A stretch of 64,000 bases of DNA, taken from Selaginella tamariscina (Eukaryota > Streptophyta > Lycopodiopsida > Selaginellales > Selaginellaceae). A program made the translations under genes and the position numbers. Within the stretch, counting starts at the first letter, position 1; every line of letters begins with the position of its first letter. Positions 1 to 10,214 of the stretch are shown piece after piece. The stretch covers positions 124,001 through 188,000 of the forward strand of contig PUQB01000078.1 in the NCBI GenBank assembly GCA_003024785.1. Reading direction: 5' to 3'. Under the pieces are notes generated by a model, which had not been told where the DNA came from, searched no databases, and was given only the letters and a program-made list of their open reading frames with translations.

Positions 1-1390
1 TGGCGACGCGAATGGCGTGGTGGAGCAGCCACAGGTATGTGTGCGTATGCGTGTGCGTGTGCACGCAATGTGTATGTGTATTGTTTTTGGAAAAACGGCT
101 ATGGAAATTTGAATTTGGCAATGAATTCAAACGGTTTTGCAATGGAAATCGTGAATTTTGATCGAAATTCGGCTAATGCATAGTTTCTTACACTAGCCGG
201 AGCTGGAGCGAGACGATATCTCCAAGATCTTGGAGCCTCTGAAGCGCGAAATGATGCTGGAGCTCCTACGGAATGCCTGTCTTAACCACCGTGATGTTCT
301 CCATCAAGCTATAAGGTTTGCAGATCGGGATGCAAACAACCGGAAGGTGTTCGTCCGAGGTATTCATTGGGAAACCACAGGCGAGACCCTGAAGTCGATC
401 TTTTCCCAGTACGGAGATCTAGAAGATGCCACTGTTGTGAAGGACAAGGTCACGAACAAGAGCAAGGGGTACGCATTCGTCACTTTTCGGCATGCGGATG
501 GAGCAGCTCGGGCAGTCAAGGAGCCGGAGAAACGGATCGAAGGTCGGACTACCAATTGCCAGTTTGCGTATCTGGGCTCTTCAAAGACGAAAGACGAACA
601 GAATTCAGAGGACGTCTCCCTACGGAAGATCTACGTGGGCGGTGTTCCTTCAGGGACTTCCCCTCAGAAGCTCCTCAAGATCTTCTCCCGGTTTGGAGAG
701 GTTGCTGAAGGACCAATTGGTATCGACAAGCAAACCGGCATTTGAAGGGGTACGCTCTGTTTGTGTATAAGACATCTGAGGGAGCAAGGAAAGCAATAGC
801 CGAGCCTCGGTGGGTTGAGGGGCATCAGGTGCAATGTAAAATTGCCTCGGACGGAATGAAGAAGTCCGAGATTGAGCTGCCCAACCGTCCTCCAATTCTT
901 TCCCAAGGTCCACATATGCCACCGGTTATGTCGCAGGGATTCAACGGTGTCAAGGCCCCAGCTGGTCCTGGTATTGGTCCGTTTGTACCGGCTCCTCCTC
1001 GGTTCCCTCCTGTGTTGGGAGGTCAGCCACCTGCCGGATACCAGCCTCCGTTATTCGGTAATCCAGGTCCCGCTCCAGGGCCGGGTCCGGCTCCCTACGG
1101 TATGCCGCCGTTTTCAAACGGGCCGTTGGGACCGCGTCCTATGCAGCCCGTGGGAATGCGTGGAATTTTAACAACTAAGAGGTACGTTTATAAACATTTA
1201 TGTATATTATATGTTATAACATTTAGAGTGGTTAATCGTCGTCTATGATTGCTGAGATATTATCTTAGGTAGTGTATATTTAAGACTTCGTATAATAACT
1301 GTAGATTATGAACGTGTATAGTAGTGGTCTGATGTTTGTTTTGTATTTCTTTCTTTTTTATATATTGTGCATGGGAATTGCAGTGTTTGA
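1..1390 (+). CDS. UBA2-like heterogeneous nuclear RNP with two RRMs (5' truncated, one frameshift)
   Basis: Exons at about 1-34, 197-1181 and 1384-1390, with GT-AG introns between; the 5' part lies outside the window. An acidic lead-in is followed by RRM1 (RNP2 KVFVRG, RNP1 KGYAFVTF) and RRM2 (RNP2 KIYVGG, then GYALFVYK). A Pro/Gly-rich tail with GPAPGPGPAP-type repeats follows. Domain order and the RRM spacing match plant UBP1-associated proteins (UBA2 family), nuclear RNA-binding proteins acting in mRNA stability and stress or senescence responses. The frame breaks inside RRM2: TGA at 743-745 interrupts between the conserved TG and KGYALF. One missing base near 740-742 explains it, so this is either a consensus error or a recent lesion. 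The last exon adds only two codons before TGA, so the exact C-terminus is uncertain. Confidence 0.82.
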
Positions 1391-2340
1391 TCTTCTGCTA
1401 CCGACTATGGAGTCATTGGAAGGATGAAGCATTTGTAATTTATTTTATCCTTATGTGTGAGTAGCAATAGATTACTTTGTCTTAGTTCAATAAGTTTTTT
1501 GATCTGTTAGATATATATCTTGAGAATATCATGTTATGTTTTCTTATAGTTTGTGTATCATACTATTCATTTAAGGTTTACTTCTTGCGAGATATTCCTA
1601 TTGTATACAGACACATATTCCTATGTGTATGGTATTGCGTGCGTGTGTTTGAATAACTATGCATGGAGTGTAATGGGGTTGCCATGGATACTCGGGGTCG
1701 TCTATGTCTTGGTTTTCTCATGTGTTCTATCATATTTGTTTTTGGTTTGCTTGTGTATTTCTTCAGAAAATATTGTTCAGAACACACACGCACACATGTA
1801 TATGTATGTATATACATGCATATGTCTTTATACCATATATAAATATGTATGATCAGAAGATTGACATGACGCTAGTGAGACAATCTTTTAACATTATATT
1901 ATGTATCCAATGTATGTATCAAAATATATAAGCTATAAAAATAACACTCTATAGTTTATCTATAAGTTAGCGTCACTAATATATTATTGATACATAATAA
2001 TTGGAAAATGTATAATTACTTTGTATAAAATTAGCTGAAGTAAAATAAGTGATAATAATCTTTAAGTTAATAAAATCATTTTTATGTATGATTATTATGG
2101 TGGAGACTCATGTATATTCTATTATTCCTAAGCATTTGAGCTTTTAACACAGGTATTATATATATATATATATATATATATACACTACATACAAGTACTT
2201 ATACTGCTTATCTTTACGAAGGATTTTATGTATGTCTGTCAGCTATTTATAATGTGTTACATATATGTATGCTTACTCGTGTTTTGTATCACACATCTAT
2301 GTAGCATAGTTGTTTGTAGGCCATCTCACACCATATATAT

Positions 2341-2385
<45 letters not shown>

Positions 2386-2431
2386 TCTATGTAGCATAGT
2401 TGTTTGTAGGCCATCTCACACCATATATATG

Positions 2432-2480
<49 letters not shown>

Positions 2481-2817
2481 CTATGTAGCATAGTTGTTTG
2501 TAGGCCATCTCACACCATATATATGCTCTCTCTCCTCTCTCTGTGCACGTTGATTTGCTAGTAAATCATTTGACATGTCATTATTACAATTCACAGGTTC
2601 AGCTTCTTGGCATAGGTTGTTACTTCATTTCAGTTGTTTATATATGCATATACTCGTCTTTGCATGCTGTGCGTGTGTGCGTGTGTGTGTGTGTGTGTGC
2701 GTGAACGTATATATAGTGTTATTAATACGTGTGTCTTTATGTGATATAATAGAAAATAGGATACATGATATTAGGGTTATAACCTCAGGTTTGTGATTGC
2801 AGGGTGATTGCAGGGAG
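1391..2817. other. 3' flank of the UBA2-like gene and SSR-rich intergenic DNA
   Basis: No convincing coding sequence. It begins as the probable 3'UTR of the upstream gene. It then holds (TA)n at about 2157-2180, a composite CT/CA repeat block (2289-2530) and (GT)n near 2680-2700. Open frames here are short or low complexity. Confidence 0.6.
2289..2530. repeat. Three copies of a ~57-bp unit interleaved with CT and CA microsatellites
   Basis: The unit beginning ACATCTATGTAGCATAGTTG and ending CACACCATATATATG occurs at about 2289, 2383 and 2477. Each copy is followed by a CT tract; (CA)n precedes the third. Copies are almost identical, implying recent expansion. Confidence 0.9.
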
Positions 2818-3814
2818 ATGGCGTGGAATGAGACCGATCTGATTGAATTTTAGATCCGCCAGAGGAAGATTGTGCCATATGTGCTATATCACTTACGGAA
2901 GGCGGGGAAGTTATCCAATTGTCCAGGTGCAACCACTCATTCCACGGGTATGCAGGTTATATATTATATATAACATATGTATTACATTCTACAATATCTA
3001 CATTGTAGCTTGTATTATTCGCTTTCTCCCCCCCCTCTCTCTCACGAATCCGTACACCGTGTGTGAGTGATGTGTAGTGTAATCGTACACACAGTATCGC
3101 TGTCCGTTTTTATGTTACTACAGGGATTGCATTAGACGCTGGTTTAGCGTTCGTTTGAGCTGCCCCAATTGTCTAAGACTTTATGGGATCGTTACTGGAA
3201 CTCAACCGCCCGGAACCATGCAGTATTATCTTGATCAGAATAACCATTGTGCCGGATATCCTAATGATCCTGTCATCGTCATTAGCTACTTCTTCCCAGC
3301 GGAATCCAGGTAAAACATCACACACACACACATGTATGGATATTACACACACACACACCTCAATGTATGTGCATATTATGATTACAGGGGCCAGAGCATC
3401 CGAGTCCTGGATCCCCATACACTGGGACACGTCGATATGCTTTCTTGCCATATAATGCCGATGGGCAGGAGATATTGAGACTGTTTATTATTGCATGGCT
3501 GCTTTTTAGTGTGGGAACCTCTATCACTACTGGAAGGCATAACACAGTTGTGTAAGTCTAAGGACACACACGCACACACGCACACACACACACACACGCA
3601 TACAACACACACAATATGTATATTATGAAGGTATTCAATCTGCATTACAGGTGGGTGGCATACATCAGAAGACTAATATCACGGGAGGGCCTACGAATTA
3701 TGGATATGTAAGTGTAGTTTTATCTTTTATTTATTTATTTTCGGATTTATTGCAGCCGGATCCCGCATATTTTCAAGAGTCAGGCTCGAATTGGCTTCGT
3801 TGGGCGTGGAATGA
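2818..3814 (+). CDS. Deltex-like E3 ubiquitin ligase, copy 1 (RING-H2 + Deltex C-terminal domain), four 1-base deletions
   Basis: Exons: 2818-2947, 3124-3309, 3388-3551, 3651-3707 and 3756-3814. The conceptual product is about 199 aa. RING-H2 finger at residues 19-60: CAIC, then C38-N-H40, F-H43, C46, and CPNC. The Deltex C-terminal (DTC) domain follows, with family landmarks in order: YGIVTGTQPPGTM, EHPSPG, RYAFLPYNADG, VGTSITTGR, IHQKTNITGG, YGYPDPAYF, and RVRLELASLG. In animals, Deltex proteins pair a RING with a DTC that binds NAD+/ADP-ribose and can attach ubiquitin to ADP-ribose; activity here is inferred. Single missing bases are needed in the T-run at about 2848-2851, the C-run at about 3296-3298, the G-run at about 3652-3656, and near 3772. 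Three of the four lie in homopolymers. With them restored, every splice phase closes. Start chosen at the first in-frame ATG ahead of the RING; extra upstream exons cannot be excluded. Confidence 0.8.
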
Positions 3815-4516
3815 TATATTAAACTTAATTCAAAATACCTATCTTTTAATTATACTTGAAAATTATATCTAATTAATTTTTAAAATTATAATATTATTTG
3901 ATCATTTATTATATGTGAATATTCCTAGAATATACTTTATTTTTTCTTAACTACGGTAGACAAAATACTCGTAGACATTGTAATTAATGCGCTATATATA
4001 AAGAGAAACTAAATTATAGTATATGTTAAATGTGTTATATATGTGTGTGTGTGTGTGTATAACTTATAAATTTATATATATTGTATACAGTTAAGCTGTT
4101 TTATTATAATTTAATATCTATATAAATTTAAAACTTCCAAAGGTATATATTTCAGGGTTTATGTAATTTTCTTAGTCAATAAGTCATTATCTAATTAGGC
4201 GTGTATTGTGTGTGTGTGGTGTGTGTGTGTGTTTATTACTTTACACTTGGTACTTATGACACATATAACGTGTCGCTCACAAAATTTCACGTATACGTAC
4301 CTGCATGTACAGCACACCATTTTGGTATGCCAAATCAGGTAAGAAAAGTATAAGTAATCGGTTGTTCCTCTACATCAATCAATATCATCACACACACACA
4401 CACACGCACACGCACACACACTCATTGCATTCATATAAAGTATTAATAAGCTTCTGCAGTATAAGTGTCTTTAATTTCTAGCTATTTTCTCATATACTAT
4501 ACAAAATTATTACAAG
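3815..4516. other. Intergenic, AT-rich with GT/CA repeats
   Basis: AT-rich DNA between Deltex-like copy 1 and the oxidase, with (GT)n near 4040 and 4208-4230 and (CA)n near 4389-4420. No coding signal seen; it probably holds the oxidase promoter. Confidence 0.5.
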
Positions 4517-4916
4517 ATGACATTATATTTCCTTATTTTTCTTCTCTTCATCCATTACCACAATCCCGTTCAGTCCTGCAATATGTATACTAACACCAAC
4601 AGCATATGCAAATGCATACCTGGGACTTCATGCTGGCCAGATGAAGCTACGTGGCAGTCGCTCAACGCATCGATCCACGGCCGCCTCCTTGCTCCGAAGC
4701 CGTACGGCTGGCCCTGTCATGCCCCACAGTACGACTCGGCTGCATGCAGTGCGGCACGGCAGTTCCGTACGAGCCCGTACAGACGGTCGGACGTCCCCGG
4801 TGCTATGCAGTATCCCAACTGGGAAGCAGGCTTGTCTTCCCCGGCTGTCCACTTGGTGTGAATGGTTCCTTGTCCAGTCCATGTTACCAAGGCCAGGTAA
4901 CAATATATATATATAT

Positions 4917-4968
<52 letters not shown>

Positions 4969-6383
4969 CATATAAACATGTATACATACATATGCAGGTT
5001 TCTTCCTATGCAGTCAATGTCTCTCGTGTCTCAGACGTCCAAATTGCTATATCTTTTGCAAGGTACATTAACATACACACGCATGCACACGCACGCACGC
5101 ACACATATCAATATCGGTTGTTTAGGCTCCACAATATACGACTAGTAGTAAAATCAACTGGCCACGATTGGCTAGGAGGAGCACAGCAGCCGGTTCGCTT
5201 TCTATATGGCTTCACCACCTTACAGATATACAGCTCCACGACACGTTTACACCACAAGCGTGTCCGAATACATACTCAGAACATGCAGTGGTCACAGCAG
5301 CTTCAGGCGCAACTTGGACCCAGGTCTATAAGCGTGCGTGTGCGTGTGCGTGTGTGTGTGAGAGAGATTTCATTAACCAGTGTTTTTGTTAGGTTTACGA
5401 GTTTGTTGACCAGCAGGGTCGAGTTATTGTAGGTCCTTCAGGATCCTCTCCTAGTGCAGCAGGAGGGTTTGTCCAAGGTGGCGGACACAGTCCCTTATCC
5501 CGCTTGTTAGGGTTGGCTGCCGACAACGTTCTTCAATTCCAATGCGTGCGTGCGTGCGTGCGTGTGTGTATCTCTAAACCAACCACACACGCATTTCAGG
5601 TGGTAACAGCAGATGGAGTGTTACGTGTAGCCAACCGGTGCGTGAACAGAGATCTCTTCTGGGCACTGAGCGGGGGAGGAGGGGAACATTTGGTGTGGTT
5701 ATAAACGCCACATATCGAACGTTTCCCGCGCTGCAACTGGGAGTAATTCAAATCTTATATACTGCAGTTTCAAGGACGAATTCCAGCCAGAGAGACTTGA
5801 TCAGCAGGTTTGTGAATGTAACTCCGTCTATGGATCAAGCCGGTCTCGCTGGCTACTTCTACATAGGAACCAATTACATTACTCTCTCCTTCTTGCTTCC
5901 AAATGGTACGCCTTCTGCTGCAAGAAACGCGTTTAACCCTCTGGTGACGTACGTAAACCAGCATCCGCTCCTCTCCACGCTCACGTACAACGTAACGACG
6001 TATGATACGTTTCTGGCGTGGCACAGCGGCGTGCTGTGTGTGCCAATCCGGGTGTGTGTACTGACCTGACTGGTGCACCTAGAAGGCTTGGGACAAGGTT
6101 CATGCCGACCGGACTTATTAGAGAAGCTCCGAACACAGTAACAGATACGTTTATGGAGATACTGTATGGGCGTGGGTTTAGTCCCATATTCGGCTTGTTT
6201 GTCGTTGGCGGGGCTGTGTCGCGGAACATTCAACATGCTAACAATTCCTTAAGTGAGTTCTGGAGGAAGTCACTTTGGCACGTGAGTTTGAGCAGGTAAG
6301 ATTTACTGTACACATGTGTGTGTGCGCGTGCGTGTGTGTATGTCTCTGCATGTGGGGCTCTTGTAAACTGTAGATAATAATAC

Positions 6384-6421
<38 letters not shown>

Positions 6422-6687
6422 TATGTCTGCTCTCTTCTAAAGTGTACATATACATATGTGTGTATCTATATAGAGAAAGTTACCTATACGTCTGTGTGTG
6501 TGTGTGTATGTCTGCTGCATGTTGGGCTCTTGTAAATTGTACATACAGTATACATATGTATGTGTGTATCTATATAGACCTATACGTCTCTTTGTGTGTG
6601 TGTCTGTGTACTTTGTATGTCTGATGCATGTGGGGCTCTTGTAAACCGTACATACACACGTGTGTATCTACAGTATATAGAGAGAGC

Positions 6688-6757
<70 letters not shown>

Positions 6758-7361
6758 GACATGCTTGTTTATATTACGTATATCTGCTGCATGTGGGGCT
6801 CTTGTAAACTGTACATATACACATGTGTGTATCTATATAGAGAAAGTCGCTTATACATGTGTGTGTGTTGTATGTCTCCTTGCATGAAACTGTACATACA
6901 TATACATAAGTGTGTATCTATATAGAGAAAGTTACCTATACGTTTCTCTCTCTCACGCCGCTGCATGTGGGGCTCTAAAACATTGTGTATGAAAGGTAGC
7001 TATACGTCTCTCTCTCACGCATACATGTACATACACACACACGATATGCTTGTTATATTATGTATGTGCGGACAGGACCTGGAACGAGAGCACAAGTATA
7101 CAAGAGCAGCAAGAGATTGGAATATATCTAAGTCAGACAGCCGATCTTCTTCGCAACATTACACCGGGCTGGGGTTGCTACAAGAACGAGGCCGACTATT
7201 TGGAGCAAAGCTGGCAGCAAGCGTTCTTCGGCGAGAAGTATGCAGCTCTGAAATCTGTGAAGGAGAGCGTGGATCCTACTGGCTTGTTCATGTGTTGGAA
7301 GTGCGTAGGCAGTGAACAGTGGATGAAAGAATGCACGGCTGAGATTCAATCTGAAATATAG
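4517..7361 (+). CDS. Secreted FAD-linked oxidoreductase of the BBE/6-hydroxynicotine oxidase superfamily, fungal-like (four frameshifts)
   Basis: Exons about 4517-4896, 4998-5062, 5126-5323, 5393-5542, 5600-6295 and 7076-7361; conceptual product about 592 aa. An N-terminal hydrophobic segment (residues 1-20) looks like a signal peptide. It is followed by CKCIPGTSCWP and SLNASIHGRL, typical of fungal secreted FAD oxidases. The FAD domain has VVKSTGHDWLG, whose His corresponds to the covalent 8-alpha-His attachment of BBE enzymes. GGGHSPLSRLLGLAADN and LFWALSGGG follow. The second (cysteinyl) attachment position appears to be Ser (GSSPS), so single covalent attachment is predicted. The BBE C-terminal part ends with DPTGLFMCWKCVGSEQW. 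Single-base deletions are needed near 4820, 5175, 5676 (G-run) and 6030; with them all phases close. The exon ending near 5542 has no clear GT donor. Substrate unknown. The last intron is filled by a minisatellite. Confidence 0.85.
4903..4965. repeat. (TA)n-(GA)n microsatellite in oxidase intron 1
   Basis: Alternating TA followed by an uninterrupted GA tract directly after the exon 1 donor. Confidence 0.95.
6300..7060. repeat. Degenerate minisatellite in the last intron of the FAD oxidase
   Basis: Five to six diverged copies of a ~110-170-bp unit containing GCATGTGGGGCTCTTGTAAA (near 6348, 6515, 6626, 6790 and 6963). They are separated by CT, GT and CA tracts, with the recurring string TGTGTATCTATATAGAGAAA. 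The unit explains most of this 780-bp intron. Confidence 0.85.
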
Positions 7362-7508
7362 TACACCAGTTCGCACACACACACACATGTGTGTGTGTGT
7401 GTCTAAACCCATCATATCACAATGTATCATCTACGTAGGTAAGAGAAGGCCAGTAGACAAAACATATACATACATAAAAACCCTTAGGTCTTTTTATTTT
7501 CCCGCACA

Positions 7509-8882
7509 ATGCGTTCACTTTTGAATCTAAGATTCGTGAATATAGAAATCCCAGGACACTGCAACTTATGCAATTCCCCCATTAACAGGGGTGACCCAGC
7601 TGCTCAAATGAGCTGCAACCATACTTTCCACTTGTAAGTCCACACACACACACACACACACACACGGTGTGTGTATATATGTATGTTTGCGTTCATAAGA
7701 AATACTATGTGTGTACATACACATTTAAAACATTTATATCTTAAAAGTTAAACATCTCTCTCTCTCTCTCTATCTATAAATACACGCACACACATAGAAT
7801 GTATATATCTATATATATACACACACATATATATAGATACACACGTTTACGTGCTTTCTTTCTGATAGAGCGTGCGTAATAAGGTGGTCCAGGATATCGA
7901 CTAGGTGTCCCACTTGCAGTATATTCTATGGCATAATGCTTGGTGATCAACCACCAGGAATAGCTAGAGTTTATTTCTGCAGCAATACACATTGTGGTGG
8001 ATATTCGAATGTTGGTGCCATAATGATTCTTTATATAATCCCCGGCGGTATACAGGTCCCATACACACACATACATGTGTGTGTGTATATATGTATATAT
8101 ACATACATATTTGCTATATGAATTATATAGAATTGACTAGATGTACAAATACATCAAAATTAAAGTATATACTTGATATATTCCATTAGATTTATTTATT
8201 TATTATTTAATTAAAAAATAAAAATATGTATATTTAATATATGAAGAAGCAAGACGATCCAAACCCTGGATTACCATACACTGGGGCGATTCGAAGAGCA
8301 TATTTACCAGACAATGGAGAAGGAAGAGAGGTTTTAAGGTTTTTTATCTTTATTATTTTTTAATTTATTATTTTTTATTATTATTATTATAAAGAATATT
8401 TAATATATATATATTATTTTAAGGTTGCTTTTAATTGCATGGAGTAGAAAATTGCTTTTCAAAGTGGGCACTTCCCTCACAACTGGAATGGAGAACACTG
8501 TTGTGTAAGTATATTCATAGCATATTCTAAAATATTTATAAATATTTATATTATAAGTTTATGAAAATGAAATATATTTAATATTTATAATTTAAATTTA
8601 TTCTCAGTATATACTAATAAATATTTAGCCACATTTATGAAGGTTATATTTCAGATGGGGTCCTATAGAGCAAAAATCTAGAGTAACAGGAGGGCCAACA
8701 CGTTATGGCTATGTAAGCATAATATTTAAATTATTTAAATTTTTATTTTTTAATTTCTTTTTAATATGTTTTAAATTGAAAATTTATATTCTAATATATT
8801 GTTATATTTTTGACAGCCGGATCCTACTTACCTTGCAAGAGTTAAATATCAATTGGCTTCCTATGGTGTAAGTTTATCATGA
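7509..8882 (+). CDS. Deltex-like E3 ubiquitin ligase, copy 2 (RING-H2 + DTC domain), intact
   Basis: Exons 7509-7633, 7869-8055, 8247-8338, 8424-8504, 8655-8712 and 8817-8882 give a fully open 202-aa protein without any repair. RING-H2 at residues 18-58: C18-NL-C21, C36-N-H38, F-H41, C44, then CPTC (C55, C58). The DTC domain follows: [53 protein letters not shown], and [11 protein letters not shown]. Intron positions match copy 1 in the DTC, so the two are tandem paralogues. Copy 2 differs at conserved sites: the His of HPxPG is Asp (DDPNPG), and the usual I-H-x-K-T block reads IEQKS. It may therefore have lost nucleotide binding while keeping the RING. The intron after exon 2 starts GTCCCA, an unusual donor context. 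Role in the plant is unknown. Confidence 0.85.
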
Positions 8883-9518
8883 GATGAATAATGTGCATTT
8901 AATATATTAAATTGATTAATACATCTTATTAATATATATACAGATTTTACGTTTAATTACTGTTGATGTGAAATTACTGCTTTCATACATACGAAAACAG
9001 TTTTAAATGAGTCTGCAGCAATTCTTTGAATCTTTCTTTCTTATGAAAATAATTTAAGTTCTTTTTTTATTTTCATTAATCCAATAAAATAATAGCATTA
9101 TATATTTAAGTAAACTGTGAAAAAAGATAAAGAATTAAACTCATTTATTGATATTTCTCAATAGATTATTTACAAGTAGCTTCTTAGCTTATAATCAACT
9201 ATAATATAAAACAAGTAAACGAAAACTTTTTTAATAGTAATATACACATAATAATTTAGCTTTTGTTTAATGAAACCAATCATATCAAAACTTTTTTAAT
9301 ATTATATTATTATTTCAATATTGAAACCTAAAATAAAAATAAACTATAATGAGTTAAATTCATTTATGCATCAAGTGGGAAACAGTGGTAATTTAAATAT
9401 TTATAAATACATAATAGTTACAAAGAAAAAACTAATTAAAAATTATTATTGACAATGATAGACAAATATAAATAATTTATATAGTCATTCAGTTTCACAA
9501 AAGAAAGCGTCAAAGTTA

Positions 9519-9554
<36 letters not shown>

Positions 9555-9734
9555 AAGGAGAAAGGGTCCAATACACATACATATACATAATGTTATTCAG
9601 AGATTACTTATTTTTTAACTCTTTACTTAAATATAAAAAAAGCTTAAACATGCATTAAGGAGTATTAATATAAATATTATATTGTTAAATCAATAGAGCT
9701 ATATTATTAAAAAAGATAAAGAATTAAAACTCAT
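8883..9734. other. Intergenic, AT-rich
   Basis: Convergent 3' ends of Deltex-like copy 2 (+) and the ARID gene (-). It holds (TA)n at about 9521-9552 and no coding signal. Confidence 0.6.
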
Positions 9735-9922
9735 TTAAGCATGTGTCTCGAGTGGTACATTTACAAACAACTTGCCAGCTTCTCTCAGCATTGCCGTCAC
9801 CTCGTGTGCTTTGATATTCCGTGGCAATTTAATCACCTATAGATATTAAGTAATTAAAAAAGAAACTCTTCTAATATAAAATATACAACAGTTATATATT
9901 AGATCTCTCTCTCTCTCTCTCT

Positions 9923-9968
<46 letters not shown>

Positions 9969-10165
9969 ATATATATATACACATACGCACATACATATAT
10001 GTGTGTGTGTGTGTGAGTACGTGTGCATGTGTGTGATACATACCTTCGTAAATGGAGTGATACCCCAAGGATTAACAGGTTGTTCAGGTTTCCCAGAGAT
10101 AACAAGCCTACCATCCTCCGTGGCCTTGATATTTATCTAGATATATAAACAATGTGTATATATAT

Positions 10166-10214
<49 letters not shown>

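Noticed and set aside
2228..2488. Frames made of Leu-Ser or His-Thr repeats at microsatellites (here and at many other sites)
   Set aside because: Direct translation of CT/CA tracts; low complexity, non-coding.
4641..5432. Single long plus frame across oxidase exons 1-3
   Set aside because: It runs through an intron and a TA/GA microsatellite; only parts coincide with true exons.
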